Source: a virus
IMG/VR virus record: IMGVR_UViG_3300023257_000008
Coordinates: 124,001-188,000 of that record
Strand: one strand, 5' to 3'
Length of the DNA: 64,000 bases
How positions within the stretch are numbered: position 1 is the first letter of the stretch; every line of letters begins with the position of its first letter. The notes beneath the pieces are model-generated. The model was not told the origin of the DNA and ran no database searches. It was given only the letters and a program-made list of their open reading frames with translations. Of this stretch, positions 50,635 through 57,989 are shown piece after piece. Both the position numbers and the translations under genes were made by a program.

Positions 50635-51580
50635 CCGTTTTAAACTGATTCAGAAATGTCCGCACTCTGCTCAACACATCTTCAGGGTTTTTACGCCAGT
50701 CACTTTCCCATACCACTAGAATACGGTACCCTACTTTTCTGAGTCCCGCTAAACGACGGCGATCATACTGCCATTTTTGGGCCGATGTCATTCGGATTGT
50801 TGTGTTGTAGAACTCAGGGTCTGAGAATTTGGGGTTACTCGGGTTACAATGATAGTAGTCCCCAAAGAACTCAAGGATCACTTTCAAGGTCTCATTAGCC
50901 TCATCAACGGTGAAACCTGAAATGACTTGTTCACTTACAAAGCCTGCATACAATCTCGCATCTATCAGATGTTGTCGAAAATCATCCGATATCTTTGATC
51001 GAGGGAGCCCCTTGATCATCCGAGCAACCCGTTGGTTTCTTTGTTCTGGCGTTAATGAGGCCCAAACTTTTTTGGCACCCTCGCCTATTTTTTTTGCTCT
51101 CCGTTGTTTAGCCTCCTCCGTCATTGTTTGCCATTGCTTGACGACACCTCTGCGTCGTTCCTTCGGTGTCATGCGGGAATAGGTGGCAATACGGGTTTGA
51201 CGTGCTCTTTCATATCGTTCTGCATTTTTGTCTGACGGTATTAAAGCCAGACCCAAAGCTACTTGACGACCAAAGTTCTCACTCCATCCGGGCGTTGCTC
51301 TCGTAATAGCTGCCTTTTTGCGTGCCTCCTTACGAGCACATTTGGGGCAAAGATGCAGACCCCACTTCTGTTCCTGTTCTACAGCTTGTTTAACCACGTG
51401 CCGAACCCGAGATAATGGACTCGATAAGGTGATCTCTTTATGTCCACAGCGGTCACAAATTTTTGTCAGGACAGGTTTTTCTTGCTTTACTCGCAAGGTC
51501 CATTGACGACCAGCTATCGTGTTACCCCGTTTTCTGGTTTTCCTGAAATGTTCAACAAACCAAGCGTCCCCTAATAACAT
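50609..51580 (-). CDS. Vsr-like free-standing homing endonuclease
   Basis: Frame open from 51706, but ATG 51580 (MLLGDAWFVEHF) directly after a strong hairpin is the likelier start, giving 323 residues. Cys pairs (CDRCGH, CPKC) form a zinc ribbon near residue 50-95, then Arg/Lys-rich helices of NUMOD-like character (MTPKERRRGVVKQW, LTPEQRNQRVAR). The C-terminus (LEFFGDYYHCNPSNP, YDRRRLAGLRKVGYRILVVW) resembles Vsr-type endonuclease folds. Vsr-like endonucleases are known between split-intein halves in phage genes. Confidence 0.75.
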   Translation of the reverse strand: MLLGDAWFVEHFRKTRKRGNTIAGRQWTLRVKQEKPVLTKICDRCGHKEITLSSPLSRVRHVVKQAVEQEQKWGLHLCPKCARKEARKKAAITRATPGWSENFGRQVALGLALIPSDKNAERYERARQTRIATYSRMTPKERRRGVVKQWQTMTEEAKQRRAKKIGEGAKKVWASLTPEQRNQRVARMIKGLPRSKISDDFRQHLIDARLYAGFVSEQVISGFTVDEANETLKVILEFFGDYYHCNPSNPKFSDPEFYNTTIRMTSAQKWQYDRRRLAGLRKVGYRILVVWESDWRKNPEDVLSRVRTFLNQFKTGSSADPTE

Positions 51581-51586
51581 AAGGCC

Positions 51587-51620
51587 CCCCAGGACACCCG
51601 CTAGATGGGGTATCCTGGGG
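51587..51620 (-). promoter_or_regulatory. Hairpin before the homing endonuclease start
   Basis: CCCCAGGACACCC (51587-51599) pairs with GGGTATCCTGGGG (51608-51620), 13 bp with one G-T pair and an 8-base loop. On the minus strand the 3' arm holds the G-rich region just before ATG 51580, so it could hide the ribosome-binding site or end upstream transcription. Confidence 0.55.
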
Positions 51621-51629
51621 TCTAAACTA

Positions 51630-52265
51630 TCAGGGTTGTTCGGTACAGTCAAGCACGTCTTCACCCGTGAGATCTTTAGCTTCAACCCACCCTTTATCCT
51701 TGACATAGAAGAGATGGTCTTCAGTCACCACAACAGAGGATCCCAGATGCAGGGGATCCGTTTCAAAGGTAACCCGAACCCAGTTATCCTTGATGCCGTT
51801 GTCTTTGACGGCCACGACTTGTTCAGTGGTGACCCCCCTTTCAGGATCCCAGGTTAAAACTTGGGGCATCAGTCCCTTTTCTACGACCTCTTGAAGGGGG
51901 ACAGTTTCCCCATTAGCCAGATGCAGTGGGGTAGCCCCATCAAAACACGAGATACCATCAAGTTTGTCCATCACAGCGACATCGGCGTTGCTCACCGAGG
52001 CGAACCACGCAGCCAGATCCGTTTCGACCTGGGCCTTGTTCAGGCTGGACATTGGGATGCTGTGCCGGACCTTCGGCCATGCACCCTTGACCGGGGCGGG
52101 GGCTGCACCGACCTTGAGGAGTTCCGGGTGCTTGGGGTCGAGCGCTCGAAGCTGATCTTCCAGGGCGTCGTAAACCACATCCGTCATGATGGGGGAGCCG
52201 TTGTAATAAGCGTCCCGAGCGGCGGCGATCCGTTTGACCAGGGTATCTATCTGAGGGTTGCTCAT
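51630..52265 (-). CDS. ligA: NAD-dependent DNA ligase, N-terminal extein with split-intein N half
   Basis: 211 residues from ATG 52265 (AAGGAG). Residues 1-106 are the NAD-binding Ia domain and start of the adenylation domain (HSIPMSSLNKAQ, then MDKLDGIS with the adenylated Lys at about 101). From Cys 107 the sequence is an intein N-fragment: block A CFDGATPLHLANGE and block B VVVTEDHLFYVKDKGW with the TxxH motif. It stops after 105 intein residues. The break is in the KxDG nucleotidyltransferase motif, the most conserved part of the enzyme. Confidence 0.9.
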   Translation of the reverse strand: MSNPQIDTLVKRIAAARDAYYNGSPIMTDVVYDALEDQLRALDPKHPELLKVGAAPAPVKGAWPKVRHSIPMSSLNKAQVETDLAAWFASVSNADVAVMDKLDGISCFDGATPLHLANGETVPLQEVVEKGLMPQVLTWDPERGVTTEQVVAVKDNGIKDNWVRVTFETDPLHLGSSVVVTEDHLFYVKDKGWVEAKDLTGEDVLDCTEQP

Positions 52266-52309
52266 TGCGTTGGTCTCCTTGTCAGGGGTCATTTGCCCCC
52301 TCACTTTAA

Positions 52310-52335
52310 CTACTCAGCAGGTCGGTGAGATGATC
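52310..52335 (-). promoter_or_regulatory. Bipartite promoter for the ligA 5' half
   Basis: Full GATCATC-N13-GAGTAG match; the leader contains the AGGGG/CCCCT hairpin (about 52284-52302) before AAGGAG. Confidence 0.75.
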
Positions 52336-52351
52336 CCTTTTTGTCGTGCTC

Positions 52352-52741
52352 CTAGTAGGCAGCGGGGATGTGTACCCACAGGTCCTTCCACAGCGTGTCG
52401 CTTCCATCGGGGCTTCCCCACGTCAGCGTCAGACTCCCGTCCGCTCCCTTCTCTAACTCAATGTCAAAGTTGTGATCCTGAGAGTCCCCTCGCCAGAGGG
52501 TGCCATCGGACAACTCCACCATGCACAGCAGTCGGGGGTTGTCCCCCATGAGGGAACACTCCCGGATGACCCCGACAGCCTTCCGCACTTCTGGGGCTTG
52601 CTGACCGCCTTCTTCCGCCGTGGTGACAGTCCACGGGACGGGGAGAGGCCCCCCCTGGCTCCATCCCTCCTGCTGCCACTCCATCTCTCCCACCCACTCG
52701 TACACGGTGCAGGGTTTCCCTACAAACTTTTGCATGTCCAT
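52352..52741 (-). CDS. Hypothetical protein
   Basis: 129 residues, MDMQKFVGKPCTVYEWVGEMEW...: strand-rich with SLTLTWGSPDGSDTLWKD near the end. GGGAGG site; ATG 52735 is an alternative start. Unknown. Confidence 0.6.
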   Translation of the reverse strand: MDMQKFVGKPCTVYEWVGEMEWQQEGWSQGGPLPVPWTVTTAEEGGQQAPEVRKAVGVIRECSLMGDNPRLLCMVELSDGTLWRGDSQDHNFDIELEKGADGSLTLTWGSPDGSDTLWKDLWVHIPAAY

Positions 52742-52779
52742 CGGTGAGCCTCCCAGGGGACGTTTGCCCCTCACTTGGA

Positions 52780-52805
52780 CTACTCAACAGGGTGGTGAGA
52801 TGATC
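52780..52805 (-). promoter_or_regulatory. Bipartite promoter for 52352-52741
   Basis: Full match followed by the AGGGG/CCCCT leader hairpin (about 52754-52771). Confidence 0.7.
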
Positions 52806-52814
52806 CCTTCCTTC

Positions 52815-53126
52815 TTAAGCGTCAGGTACCCAACCTTCTAACTCAAACTCTTGGGCAACGTGACACACGTTGTGGTCATCGGCGTTCAGGACGAGTAAAT
52901 CGCTGGGGTCCAGACCAAGTTGCTGCTCATGCCGCTCCGCCCATATGGCCTTGTTGGGAGTGGCCTCAGCAGTTACCTTGTGCAGAGTGGCACCGTCAGC
53001 CACCAATGCGTCGATGTCTTTCTGCATGATGGCTTTGGCCGCTTCGGGTGTTGCGGCAACACCGAGGAAGTTAGCCGCTTGAAGGTGTGCATAGGTGACA
53101 TGCTGGAACACGGCCAAGACTTTCAT
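52815..53126 (-). CDS. Hypothetical protein
   Basis: 103 residues, MKVLAVFQHVTYAHLQAANFLGVAATPEAAKAIMQKDI...: alpha/beta. Overlaps the stop of the coiled-coil gene by 4 bases. Unknown. Confidence 0.6.
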   Translation of the reverse strand: MKVLAVFQHVTYAHLQAANFLGVAATPEAAKAIMQKDIDALVADGATLHKVTAEATPNKAIWAERHEQQLGLDPSDLLVLNADDHNVCHVAQEFELEGWVPDA

Positions 53127-53779
53127 GTGGTAGTCTCCTCTTCAGACAAACCCTTTTCGTGGTCTGCCTGACGGGCCAAGGCACCCTTGGCCCAATTGAA
53201 CAGGTGACGGAGTCCTTCCTGTGTTTCGGTGGAAGGCCAGAGCGCCTGAAGATGACGATTACTCGCCCGCAGGGCTGAACCGAAGTGTCTGTTCAGGATC
53301 TTCGCCGTGTCCGTACCGAGCACGCCCTTACGGTAGAGATCCTTCAGTTCCACGGACAGGGTTACCCGTGCCCTGGTCTCCTCCCGGAGAGCCTCGGTCA
53401 GATCCTCAACCTGAGCGGTCGCCTGGTCTCGTTCCTCTGTAAGGACCCCGATAGTCATCAGGGCTTCCTTAACGGCATCTGCCGACCCTTTGTTGCCGAA
53501 CTGGTCGGTGGCAAGAGAGTTGGCTAAGGTCCCCAACGTGTCGCTCTGTGTCGCCATGCCCTTGAGAGCATCCAGGACTGTCGTCTGGAGGGTCTTCCCC
53601 ATTGCCCTTGCCTTGTCAGCCTCCTGGGAAAGGGATACAGCAGCCTCCCGGATTTTGGTCCGTTCCAACTCGATCAGATGGTCCTGCGTCCCCTGGATCA
53701 ACGCCGCCCGTTTCAGGGCAGCAAGTGCCTGAGCCGTTTCCTTGTACCGGAGCTTCCAGTTCACTTTGTCTTTGGACAT
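53123..53779 (-). CDS. Coiled-coil protein
   Basis: ATG 53779 after AAGGAGAGAG. 218 residues dominated by heptad-like helices (IELERTKIREAAVSLSQEAD, ERDQATAQVEDLTEALREET) with no membrane segment. Structural or scaffold role possible. Confidence 0.6.
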   Translation of the reverse strand: MSKDKVNWKLRYKETAQALAALKRAALIQGTQDHLIELERTKIREAAVSLSQEADKARAMGKTLQTTVLDALKGMATQSDTLGTLANSLATDQFGNKGSADAVKEALMTIGVLTEERDQATAQVEDLTEALREETRARVTLSVELKDLYRKGVLGTDTAKILNRHFGSALRASNRHLQALWPSTETQEGLRHLFNWAKGALARQADHEKGLSEEETTT

Positions 53780-53796
53780 CTCTCTCTCCTTTTCGT

Positions 53797-54066
53797 TTAT
53801 TTCTGTTCCGCCTCGGGCACCAGTTCTCGCACACAGTTGGCCATCCTTGCATATCCTGTATCGTCTGAATCCCTGACGTGTGACCAGTTCCAACCGCTGT
53901 GTTCCAGTTGTTCGGAAGTACAGTTTCCGAATCCGTTACCACGGCAAAACACATACCATTGTTCGTTGGCAGTCAGGTACCGGGAGTTGCTTCCATGGTT
54001 GTGGAGGAAGGAAATAACGACCACATGGTCGTCGTCCCAGTCAACGGGGTTCAGTGATGTCGTCAT
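53797..54066 (-). CDS. Hypothetical protein, 89 aa
   Basis: MTTSLNPVDWDDDHVVVISFLHNHGSNSR...: acidic start, aromatic middle (EQWYVFCRGNGFGNC). AAAGGAG site and promoter 54109-54134. Unknown. Confidence 0.55.
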   Translation of the reverse strand: MTTSLNPVDWDDDHVVVISFLHNHGSNSRYLTANEQWYVFCRGNGFGNCTSEQLEHSGWNWSHVRDSDDTGYARMANCVRELVPEAEQK

Positions 54067-54108
54067 CGTTGGGCTCCTTTGTCAGGGGTCCTTTGCCCCT
54101 CACCTGTA

Positions 54109-54134
54109 CTACTCAACCGGACACCAGGATGATC
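54109..54134 (-). promoter_or_regulatory. Bipartite promoter for 53797-54066
   Basis: GATCATC-N13-GAGTAG plus the AGGGG/CCCCT leader hairpin (about 54083-54099). Confidence 0.7.
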
Positions 54135-54171
54135 TCTTCCTTCTCAGGTATCCGTTGATGATCGTCCTTCA

Positions 54172-54672
54172 TCAGACCGCTTCCCGGATAGGCTTCTTCC
54201 AGAACACTCGCTCACCCTGGATCATTGCTCGGCGGGCCAACTCATCAACCCGTGTGTTCAGGTATGCCTGCACGTTGCGATTCCTCGGCTGGTGGCTTTC
54301 CACCCACTTCACAATCAGAGTCACGCCCGCAGCCTCAACGGCGGCGAGGGTCTCGGTTACTACCTGCGTCTCCCGATCCCCGCACCCCATCCCCTTTTTA
54401 AACCACCCAACGACCCCTTTGTTGTCCGTCTTCACAACGAGATGCGTCCCGGTCTCGCTGTCCAGATGTTTTAAGGCGCAGAGGACAGTCTGGTAGACAG
54501 CGAACAACTCCACCTGTGTGTTGCCCTTGAGCCAATCCACCGATGACGGGATCGGTGCTGCCACCAAGACCCGTGTCTTGCTGTCCCGTAGCCATGCGCC
54601 CCACCCGGCCTGCCCAGTCACATAGTAATAACTAGCGTCGCAATACGCTGAGAGATAGACCGGGGCGCTCAT
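54172..54672 (-). CDS. Ribonuclease H (type I)
   Basis: 166 residues from ATG 54672, which overlaps the previous stop (TAATG). The four acidic active-site residues are in place: Asp in SAYCDASYYY, Glu in TQVELFAVY, Asp in VVKTDNKGVVGW, Asp in TRVDELARRAM. VKWVESHQPRNRN supplies the conserved His loop. It degrades RNA in RNA-DNA hybrids, fitting primer removal alongside the ligase. Longer upstream frames are shadows. Confidence 0.9.
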   Translation of the reverse strand: MSAPVYLSAYCDASYYYVTGQAGWGAWLRDSKTRVLVAAPIPSSVDWLKGNTQVELFAVYQTVLCALKHLDSETGTHLVVKTDNKGVVGWFKKGMGCGDRETQVVTETLAAVEAAGVTLIVKWVESHQPRNRNVQAYLNTRVDELARRAMIQGERVFWKKPIREAV

Positions 54673-55439
54673 TAGGACGTTCCCAGGTGCTTCTGGATTG
54701 CGTCGGGGATCTCGGTGTGCTGTACACCGTTGAGGTAGGGTGTCGGGTGCGCCTGGACTTTGCCCCCCACCTCCATCTGCTTGAGGAAGAAGGGGATGCC
54801 AAAGTGGTCGCATTCGCCATGAAGCTGGGTCACCCAAGCGGGGTCCATCGGCCTCCGGTCGTCCCCAGACTCGCAACCCACGATCACCCACTCGACAAGA
54901 TCCCAGTTGTGGTGTGGGGACGGGGCGAGGGTCACCGACCCGATCAGCGGCTCCATCGAGACCCAGGTGTGCCATCCACGTTCCGCCAGTTGTGCAAGGA
55001 TAGGCAGGCGCTCAATAGCGCCCGCCATATTTTCCACGGACACACCGAGCCATACGTTCGGGACCGGGTCCACCCCGAGGAGGGCCTCTCCCAGCCTGTC
55101 TGCTCGTTTCGTCAGCCACAGGTAGGTGTGCTGGTTTGCGATCCTGCAGGACTGGAGCACACACGCCAGGGCGTCCTCCGGGAGATCCGGGTGGCAGATG
55201 TCCCCCATGAAGCCCACACCGATTACTGACGGCGTCTTGCGGTGGGAGGGCTCGTCCAGCCTGTCCCGGTGCAGCGTAGGCTTGAAGGGGTCCTTCGGGT
55301 CGTACCACTTCGACCCCGTTGCAGCGTTCTCGGTGGCCCTCTTCTTGGCCCAGCAGTTCTGGCACCCGGCAGACACCGGGGAACATCCCGTGAGGGGGTT
55401 CCACGAGTAGTCCAGGTAGCCGATTCCTGTCTTGTTCAT
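54672..55439 (-). CDS. Gp37/Gp68 family protein (DUF5131)
   Basis: 255 residues from ATG 55439 (AGGAGTCC). The family Cys cluster CSPVSAGCQNCWAKK lies at residues about 18-32; GYLDYSWNPLTG precedes it; VGFMGDICHP, HTYLWLTKRADR and LGVSVEN follow. Common in phage and plasmids; proposed to be radical-SAM-like from the Cys triad, with no established reaction. Forms an operon with RNase H. Confidence 0.85.
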   Translation of the reverse strand: MNKTGIGYLDYSWNPLTGCSPVSAGCQNCWAKKRATENAATGSKWYDPKDPFKPTLHRDRLDEPSHRKTPSVIGVGFMGDICHPDLPEDALACVLQSCRIANQHTYLWLTKRADRLGEALLGVDPVPNVWLGVSVENMAGAIERLPILAQLAERGWHTWVSMEPLIGSVTLAPSPHHNWDLVEWVIVGCESGDDRRPMDPAWVTQLHGECDHFGIPFFLKQMEVGGKVQAHPTPYLNGVQHTEIPDAIQKHLGTS

Positions 55440-55475
55440 CAGGACTCCTGGTTTTGAGAAGTTGACCACATGTCC

Positions 55476-55700
55476 CTAGTAGTCACCGCCGTCGTCGGCG
55501 CTCCCGTTGGGCAGATCCGCCATGCGGACCCACGGCCCGTCCGGGTCCAGGATGGAGGTGAGCTTCTCGGCCAACTCCTTCATCTCGTTGTCGACGTAGT
55601 CCTCGAAGTCCCTGTCCGGGGTCCGCCCCCGCTGCTCCAGTTCCTTGAGTTTACGCTGACGAACCATCTCACGCAGCCGTCCACAAAAGACACAGGTCAT
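55476..55700 (-). CDS. Hypothetical protein, 74 aa
   Basis: MTCVFCGRLREMVRQRKLKELEQRG...: one CxxC at the start, then a charged helix. The stop of the small upstream frame is 2 bases away. Unknown. Confidence 0.55.
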   Translation of the reverse strand: MTCVFCGRLREMVRQRKLKELEQRGRTPDRDFEDYVDNEMKELAEKLTSILDPDGPWVRMADLPNGSADDGGDY

Positions 55701-55701
55701 A

Positions 55702-55800
55702 TCAGCCTCCCTTCTCCAGGTAGTTGCCGATGATCAGGGTGGCGAAGCCCGCAACCGCCATCCCAGCGCACAACAGGGTCATGCCACTGTGGAACGTCAT
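55702..55800 (-). CDS. 32-residue membrane peptide
   Basis: ATG 55800 after GGAG to TGA 55702: MTFHSGMTLLCAGMAVAGFA then TLIIGNYLEKGG. One hydrophobic helix. Tight packing between two genes supports it. Confidence 0.55.
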   Translation of the reverse strand: MTFHSGMTLLCAGMAVAGFATLIIGNYLEKGG

Positions 55801-55808
55801 TGGGTCTC

Positions 55809-56063
55809 CTAGCGCCACATTGTGATGGCGTTATAGTTGCACTTCGTGTTGCAGGCGAAGCGGTCAGCCATCAGGATCGTGATGGCGTCGCACATCGGCT
55901 TCACCTTCCGTTCCTGAACAAGCCGCCTCAGGAAGGCCAGGGCCGTGGGCAGCACATCCCCGTACTCATCGAACAGCAGATCCGTGGTTGGGTTGCTGTT
56001 CCGGTAGGGGTCGCCCATGGTCGGGCAGTTCCCATGCTTGTCAAACAGTTGCTCCAGGGTCAT
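55809..56063 (-). CDS. Hypothetical protein, 84 aa
   Basis: MTLEQLFDKHGNCPTMGDPYRN...: helical C-terminal half (LPTALAFLRRLVQERKV). GGGAGG site; promoter 56100-56125. Unknown. Confidence 0.6.
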   Translation of the reverse strand: MTLEQLFDKHGNCPTMGDPYRNSNPTTDLLFDEYGDVLPTALAFLRRLVQERKVKPMCDAITILMADRFACNTKCNYNAITMWR

Positions 56064-56099
56064 CGCATCCTCCCAGGGGTCATTTGCCCCTCACCTTAA

Positions 56100-56125
56100 C
56101 TACTCTGTGGGTCGGGGAGATGATC
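56100..56125 (-). promoter_or_regulatory. Bipartite promoter for 55809-56063
   Basis: Full match; encodes the last residues GSSPRPTE and TAG of the upstream gene; leader hairpin AGGGG/CCCCT follows (about 56075-56092). Confidence 0.75.
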
Positions 56126-56675
56126 CCGCCGATCCGCCTTCAAGAGTCATTTCACTCTCTGCGGTTTGGTTAAGTCGCACCTCCAGGGTGTCATACAGTT
56201 CTTGCAGTGTTTTGTTCGGTTTCTCAAAGGGGAGAGGCCGATGATCGAAAACACCCTTATGCTTGTAACGACAAGAGGGGCACTCAAACCAACCAGTTAT
56301 GATGGACGGTTCTACCTGTTCATGTAGGCAAGGAACGCCATCCCGTTTTGGGAGGTTGTTAAGTGCTTTGGCCACCTGAAGGGGGACCATTGTTCCGCAG
56401 GTCTCACAGGTACGCCATCCTGAGGGAGCCTTGCCCTTACGTTTGTAATTGGGTGCGTAACAACATCGGGCGTTCTCAACGTCTGGTTTGGGTTTCAGAT
56501 AGGGGCACCCATGAAGATGTCTCTGCATACAGACGGGGAGCGGTTTCTTGTGATAACGAGTGTAGCCCCGGCCCTGGGCAAGGATCCCCTTGTCCTCACC
56601 CGGCCACATACAGGAACGGTACACACATTGGCTGTCACAACCTTCTGCAGTATATCGTGTGGGGTAGCCACTCAT
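56100..56675 (-). CDS. Cysteine-rich multi-zinc protein
   Basis: 191 residues with about 14 Cys: CDSQCVYRSC, C...H..C, CCY, CETCGTMV, CLHE and CPSCRYKH. Probably three zinc sites. Its end, GSSPRPTE, is written by the next gene's promoter. GAGGAGG site. Unknown partner. Confidence 0.65.
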   Translation of the reverse strand: MSGYPTRYTAEGCDSQCVYRSCMWPGEDKGILAQGRGYTRYHKKPLPVCMQRHLHGCPYLKPKPDVENARCCYAPNYKRKGKAPSGWRTCETCGTMVPLQVAKALNNLPKRDGVPCLHEQVEPSIITGWFECPSCRYKHKGVFDHRPLPFEKPNKTLQELYDTLEVRLNQTAESEMTLEGGSAGSSPRPTE

Positions 56676-56694
56676 TTAAGATCCTCCTCGGGGG

Positions 56695-57144
56695 TCATTC
56701 CCCCTCACCCTGTCTACTCTGTGGGTGCCGGGGATGATCCCAACACCCTAGCAGTTCCTGAGCTTCTCGGTACAGGCGTTGTTCCAGGTCCTTGAAGTCT
56801 GCTCCGTGATTGGGATGTCGGAGGTGGGCAACCTCATGGGCAACCGTCAATACGATCTGATCCCAGGGGTCTGGCTTCGACCACCACCCCCCGCCGTCTT
56901 CTACACGATCCTTACACCGGAGCCGGATTGCAATACGCCTCTCGTGGCAATAGCATACTCCCGCTGCTCCATCGGACAGGGGTCTACGTTTGGGTTCTAC
57001 AAAATGGAGGGGTAGACCGTGACTGTTCGCAAGAACCCAAGCCAGCCGTTCCATTGTTTCCCATAAAGGATGATCGTCCGGGTGCAGGCACAGGGACGGA
57101 CGTGGGGCTTCGATGATAACCCCCGGTGGTTGTCGGAGTCCCAA
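56695..57144 (-). CDS. SprT/WLM-like zinc metalloprotease
   Basis: 149 residues, probable TTG start right after the previous TAG. VLTVAHEVAHLRHPNHGADF contains HExxH plus a downstream HG..F as in SprT/WLM-type peptidases. The C-terminal tail (DHPRHPQSRQGEGE) overlaps the downstream promoter. Related proteases remove protein-DNA crosslinks, but function here is inference. Confidence 0.7.
   Translation of the reverse strand: MGLRQPPGVIIEAPRPSLCLHPDDHPLWETMERLAWVLANSHGLPLHFVEPKRRPLSDGAAGVCYCHERRIAIRLRCKDRVEDGGGWWSKPDPWDQIVLTVAHEVAHLRHPNHGADFKDLEQRLYREAQELLGCWDHPRHPQSRQGEGE
56714..56739 (-). promoter_or_regulatory. Bipartite promoter for 56100-56675
   Basis: Full match, inside the 3' end of the SprT-like gene; leader hairpin GGGGG/CCCCC with changed but paired bases (about 56690-56705). 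Confidence 0.7.
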
Positions 57145-57345
57145 CTACCGCACGGTGACGGACAGTGCGAGGAAGGCTCTGTTGTCCTCGGCATCGGCAA
57201 TGGTACTGATCCGAATGATCGTTCCGTCGCTGCACCGGATCTGGACCTCGCCGCTGTCACACCAAGAGGTCATCTCCCCGACTTTTATGTCTTTGATGAC
57301 TTTTCCCTGTACGCCTTGAAGTGCCTGACTCTGTTCTGTGGTCAT
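57145..57345 (-). CDS. Hypothetical protein, 66 aa
   Basis: ATG 57345 after GGAGG. MTTEQSQALQGVQGKVIKDI...: strand-rich barrel-like small protein (GTIIRISTIADAEDNRAFLA). Promoter 57368-57393. Confidence 0.55.
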   Translation of the reverse strand: MTTEQSQALQGVQGKVIKDIKVGEMTSWCDSGEVQIRCSDGTIIRISTIADAEDNRAFLALSVTVR

Positions 57346-57367
57346 TTGCCACCTCCATACACCCTGT

Positions 57368-57393
57368 CTACTCTGTGGGTGCCGGAGATGATC
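57368..57393 (-). promoter_or_regulatory. Bipartite promoter for 57145-57345
   Basis: Full match; also encodes GSSPAPTE and the TAG of the upstream gene. Confidence 0.75.
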
Positions 57394-57931
57394 CCACGGG
57401 GCTAAGGGCAGCGGCAGCGTGGGCGTCGTAGAGGCCCCGCACGAACTCGTAACAGGCGAGCACAAGCTGTCCGTACTGCATCTGATAGGCGGCATCGTCC
57501 TGCGCTGATTCGGGGAAGAGTATCGTGTCGTAGTGCTCTACCTGACCCTGGAATTTGCCGACTCGGAGATTGCCAACGAACATGCCGTACAGGGTGAGGT
57601 GGTAGTTGACGACCTCATCCTCACCCTTTTCGAAATCCGGTTTGCTGTCCCCCTCAGACTGGAAGGTGATGGTTTTCCTTTGCAGCGGGGTAGGGACGGC
57701 ACCAAGGATGGCGTTGAAGCTGACAACTGCGTCCGCTTCCTCCGTAGTGGATGAGCACACCGACCACCAGTGGCGCCGTGGGTCAAACAGGCCGATTTTG
57801 TGCTCCCCAGCCTTGTTCAGCAGGAACCGGATCTCCAGTTCCTCCCCTTCGTGCAACCCGAGCGGCACCGAACGGAAGGTATCCCAACTGACCTTCTTGT
57901 GATCTTGGAGGTCTTCTAGTGTGAGGCTCAT
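57368..57931 (-). CDS. Hypothetical protein
   Basis: 187 residues, MSLTLEDLQDHKKVSWDTFRSV...: mixed alpha/beta with HLTLYGMFVGNLRVGKFQG. AAGGAG site. It follows the SPFH gene across a strong hairpin, so the two may share transcripts. The last eight residues come from promoter DNA. Confidence 0.6.
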   Translation of the reverse strand: MSLTLEDLQDHKKVSWDTFRSVPLGLHEGEELEIRFLLNKAGEHKIGLFDPRRHWWSVCSSTTEEADAVVSFNAILGAVPTPLQRKTITFQSEGDSKPDFEKGEDEVVNYHLTLYGMFVGNLRVGKFQGQVEHYDTILFPESAQDDAAYQMQYGQLVLACYEFVRGLYDAHAAAALSPVGSSPAPTE

Positions 57932-57954
57932 GAGGGGTCTCCTTGACCAGGGAC

Positions 57955-57980
57955 CGCCCCCTCCCCGTAGGGAAGGGGGC
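57955..57980 (-). terminator. GC hairpin with UACG loop between SPFH gene and 57368
   Basis: Minus strand: GCCCCCTTCCC, TACG, GGGAGGGGGCG. It is a near-perfect stem closed by C(UACG)G. There is no T-run, so it may stabilise the SPFH message end or attenuate rather than terminate. Confidence 0.45.
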
Positions 57981-57989
57981 AGCAGGGGA

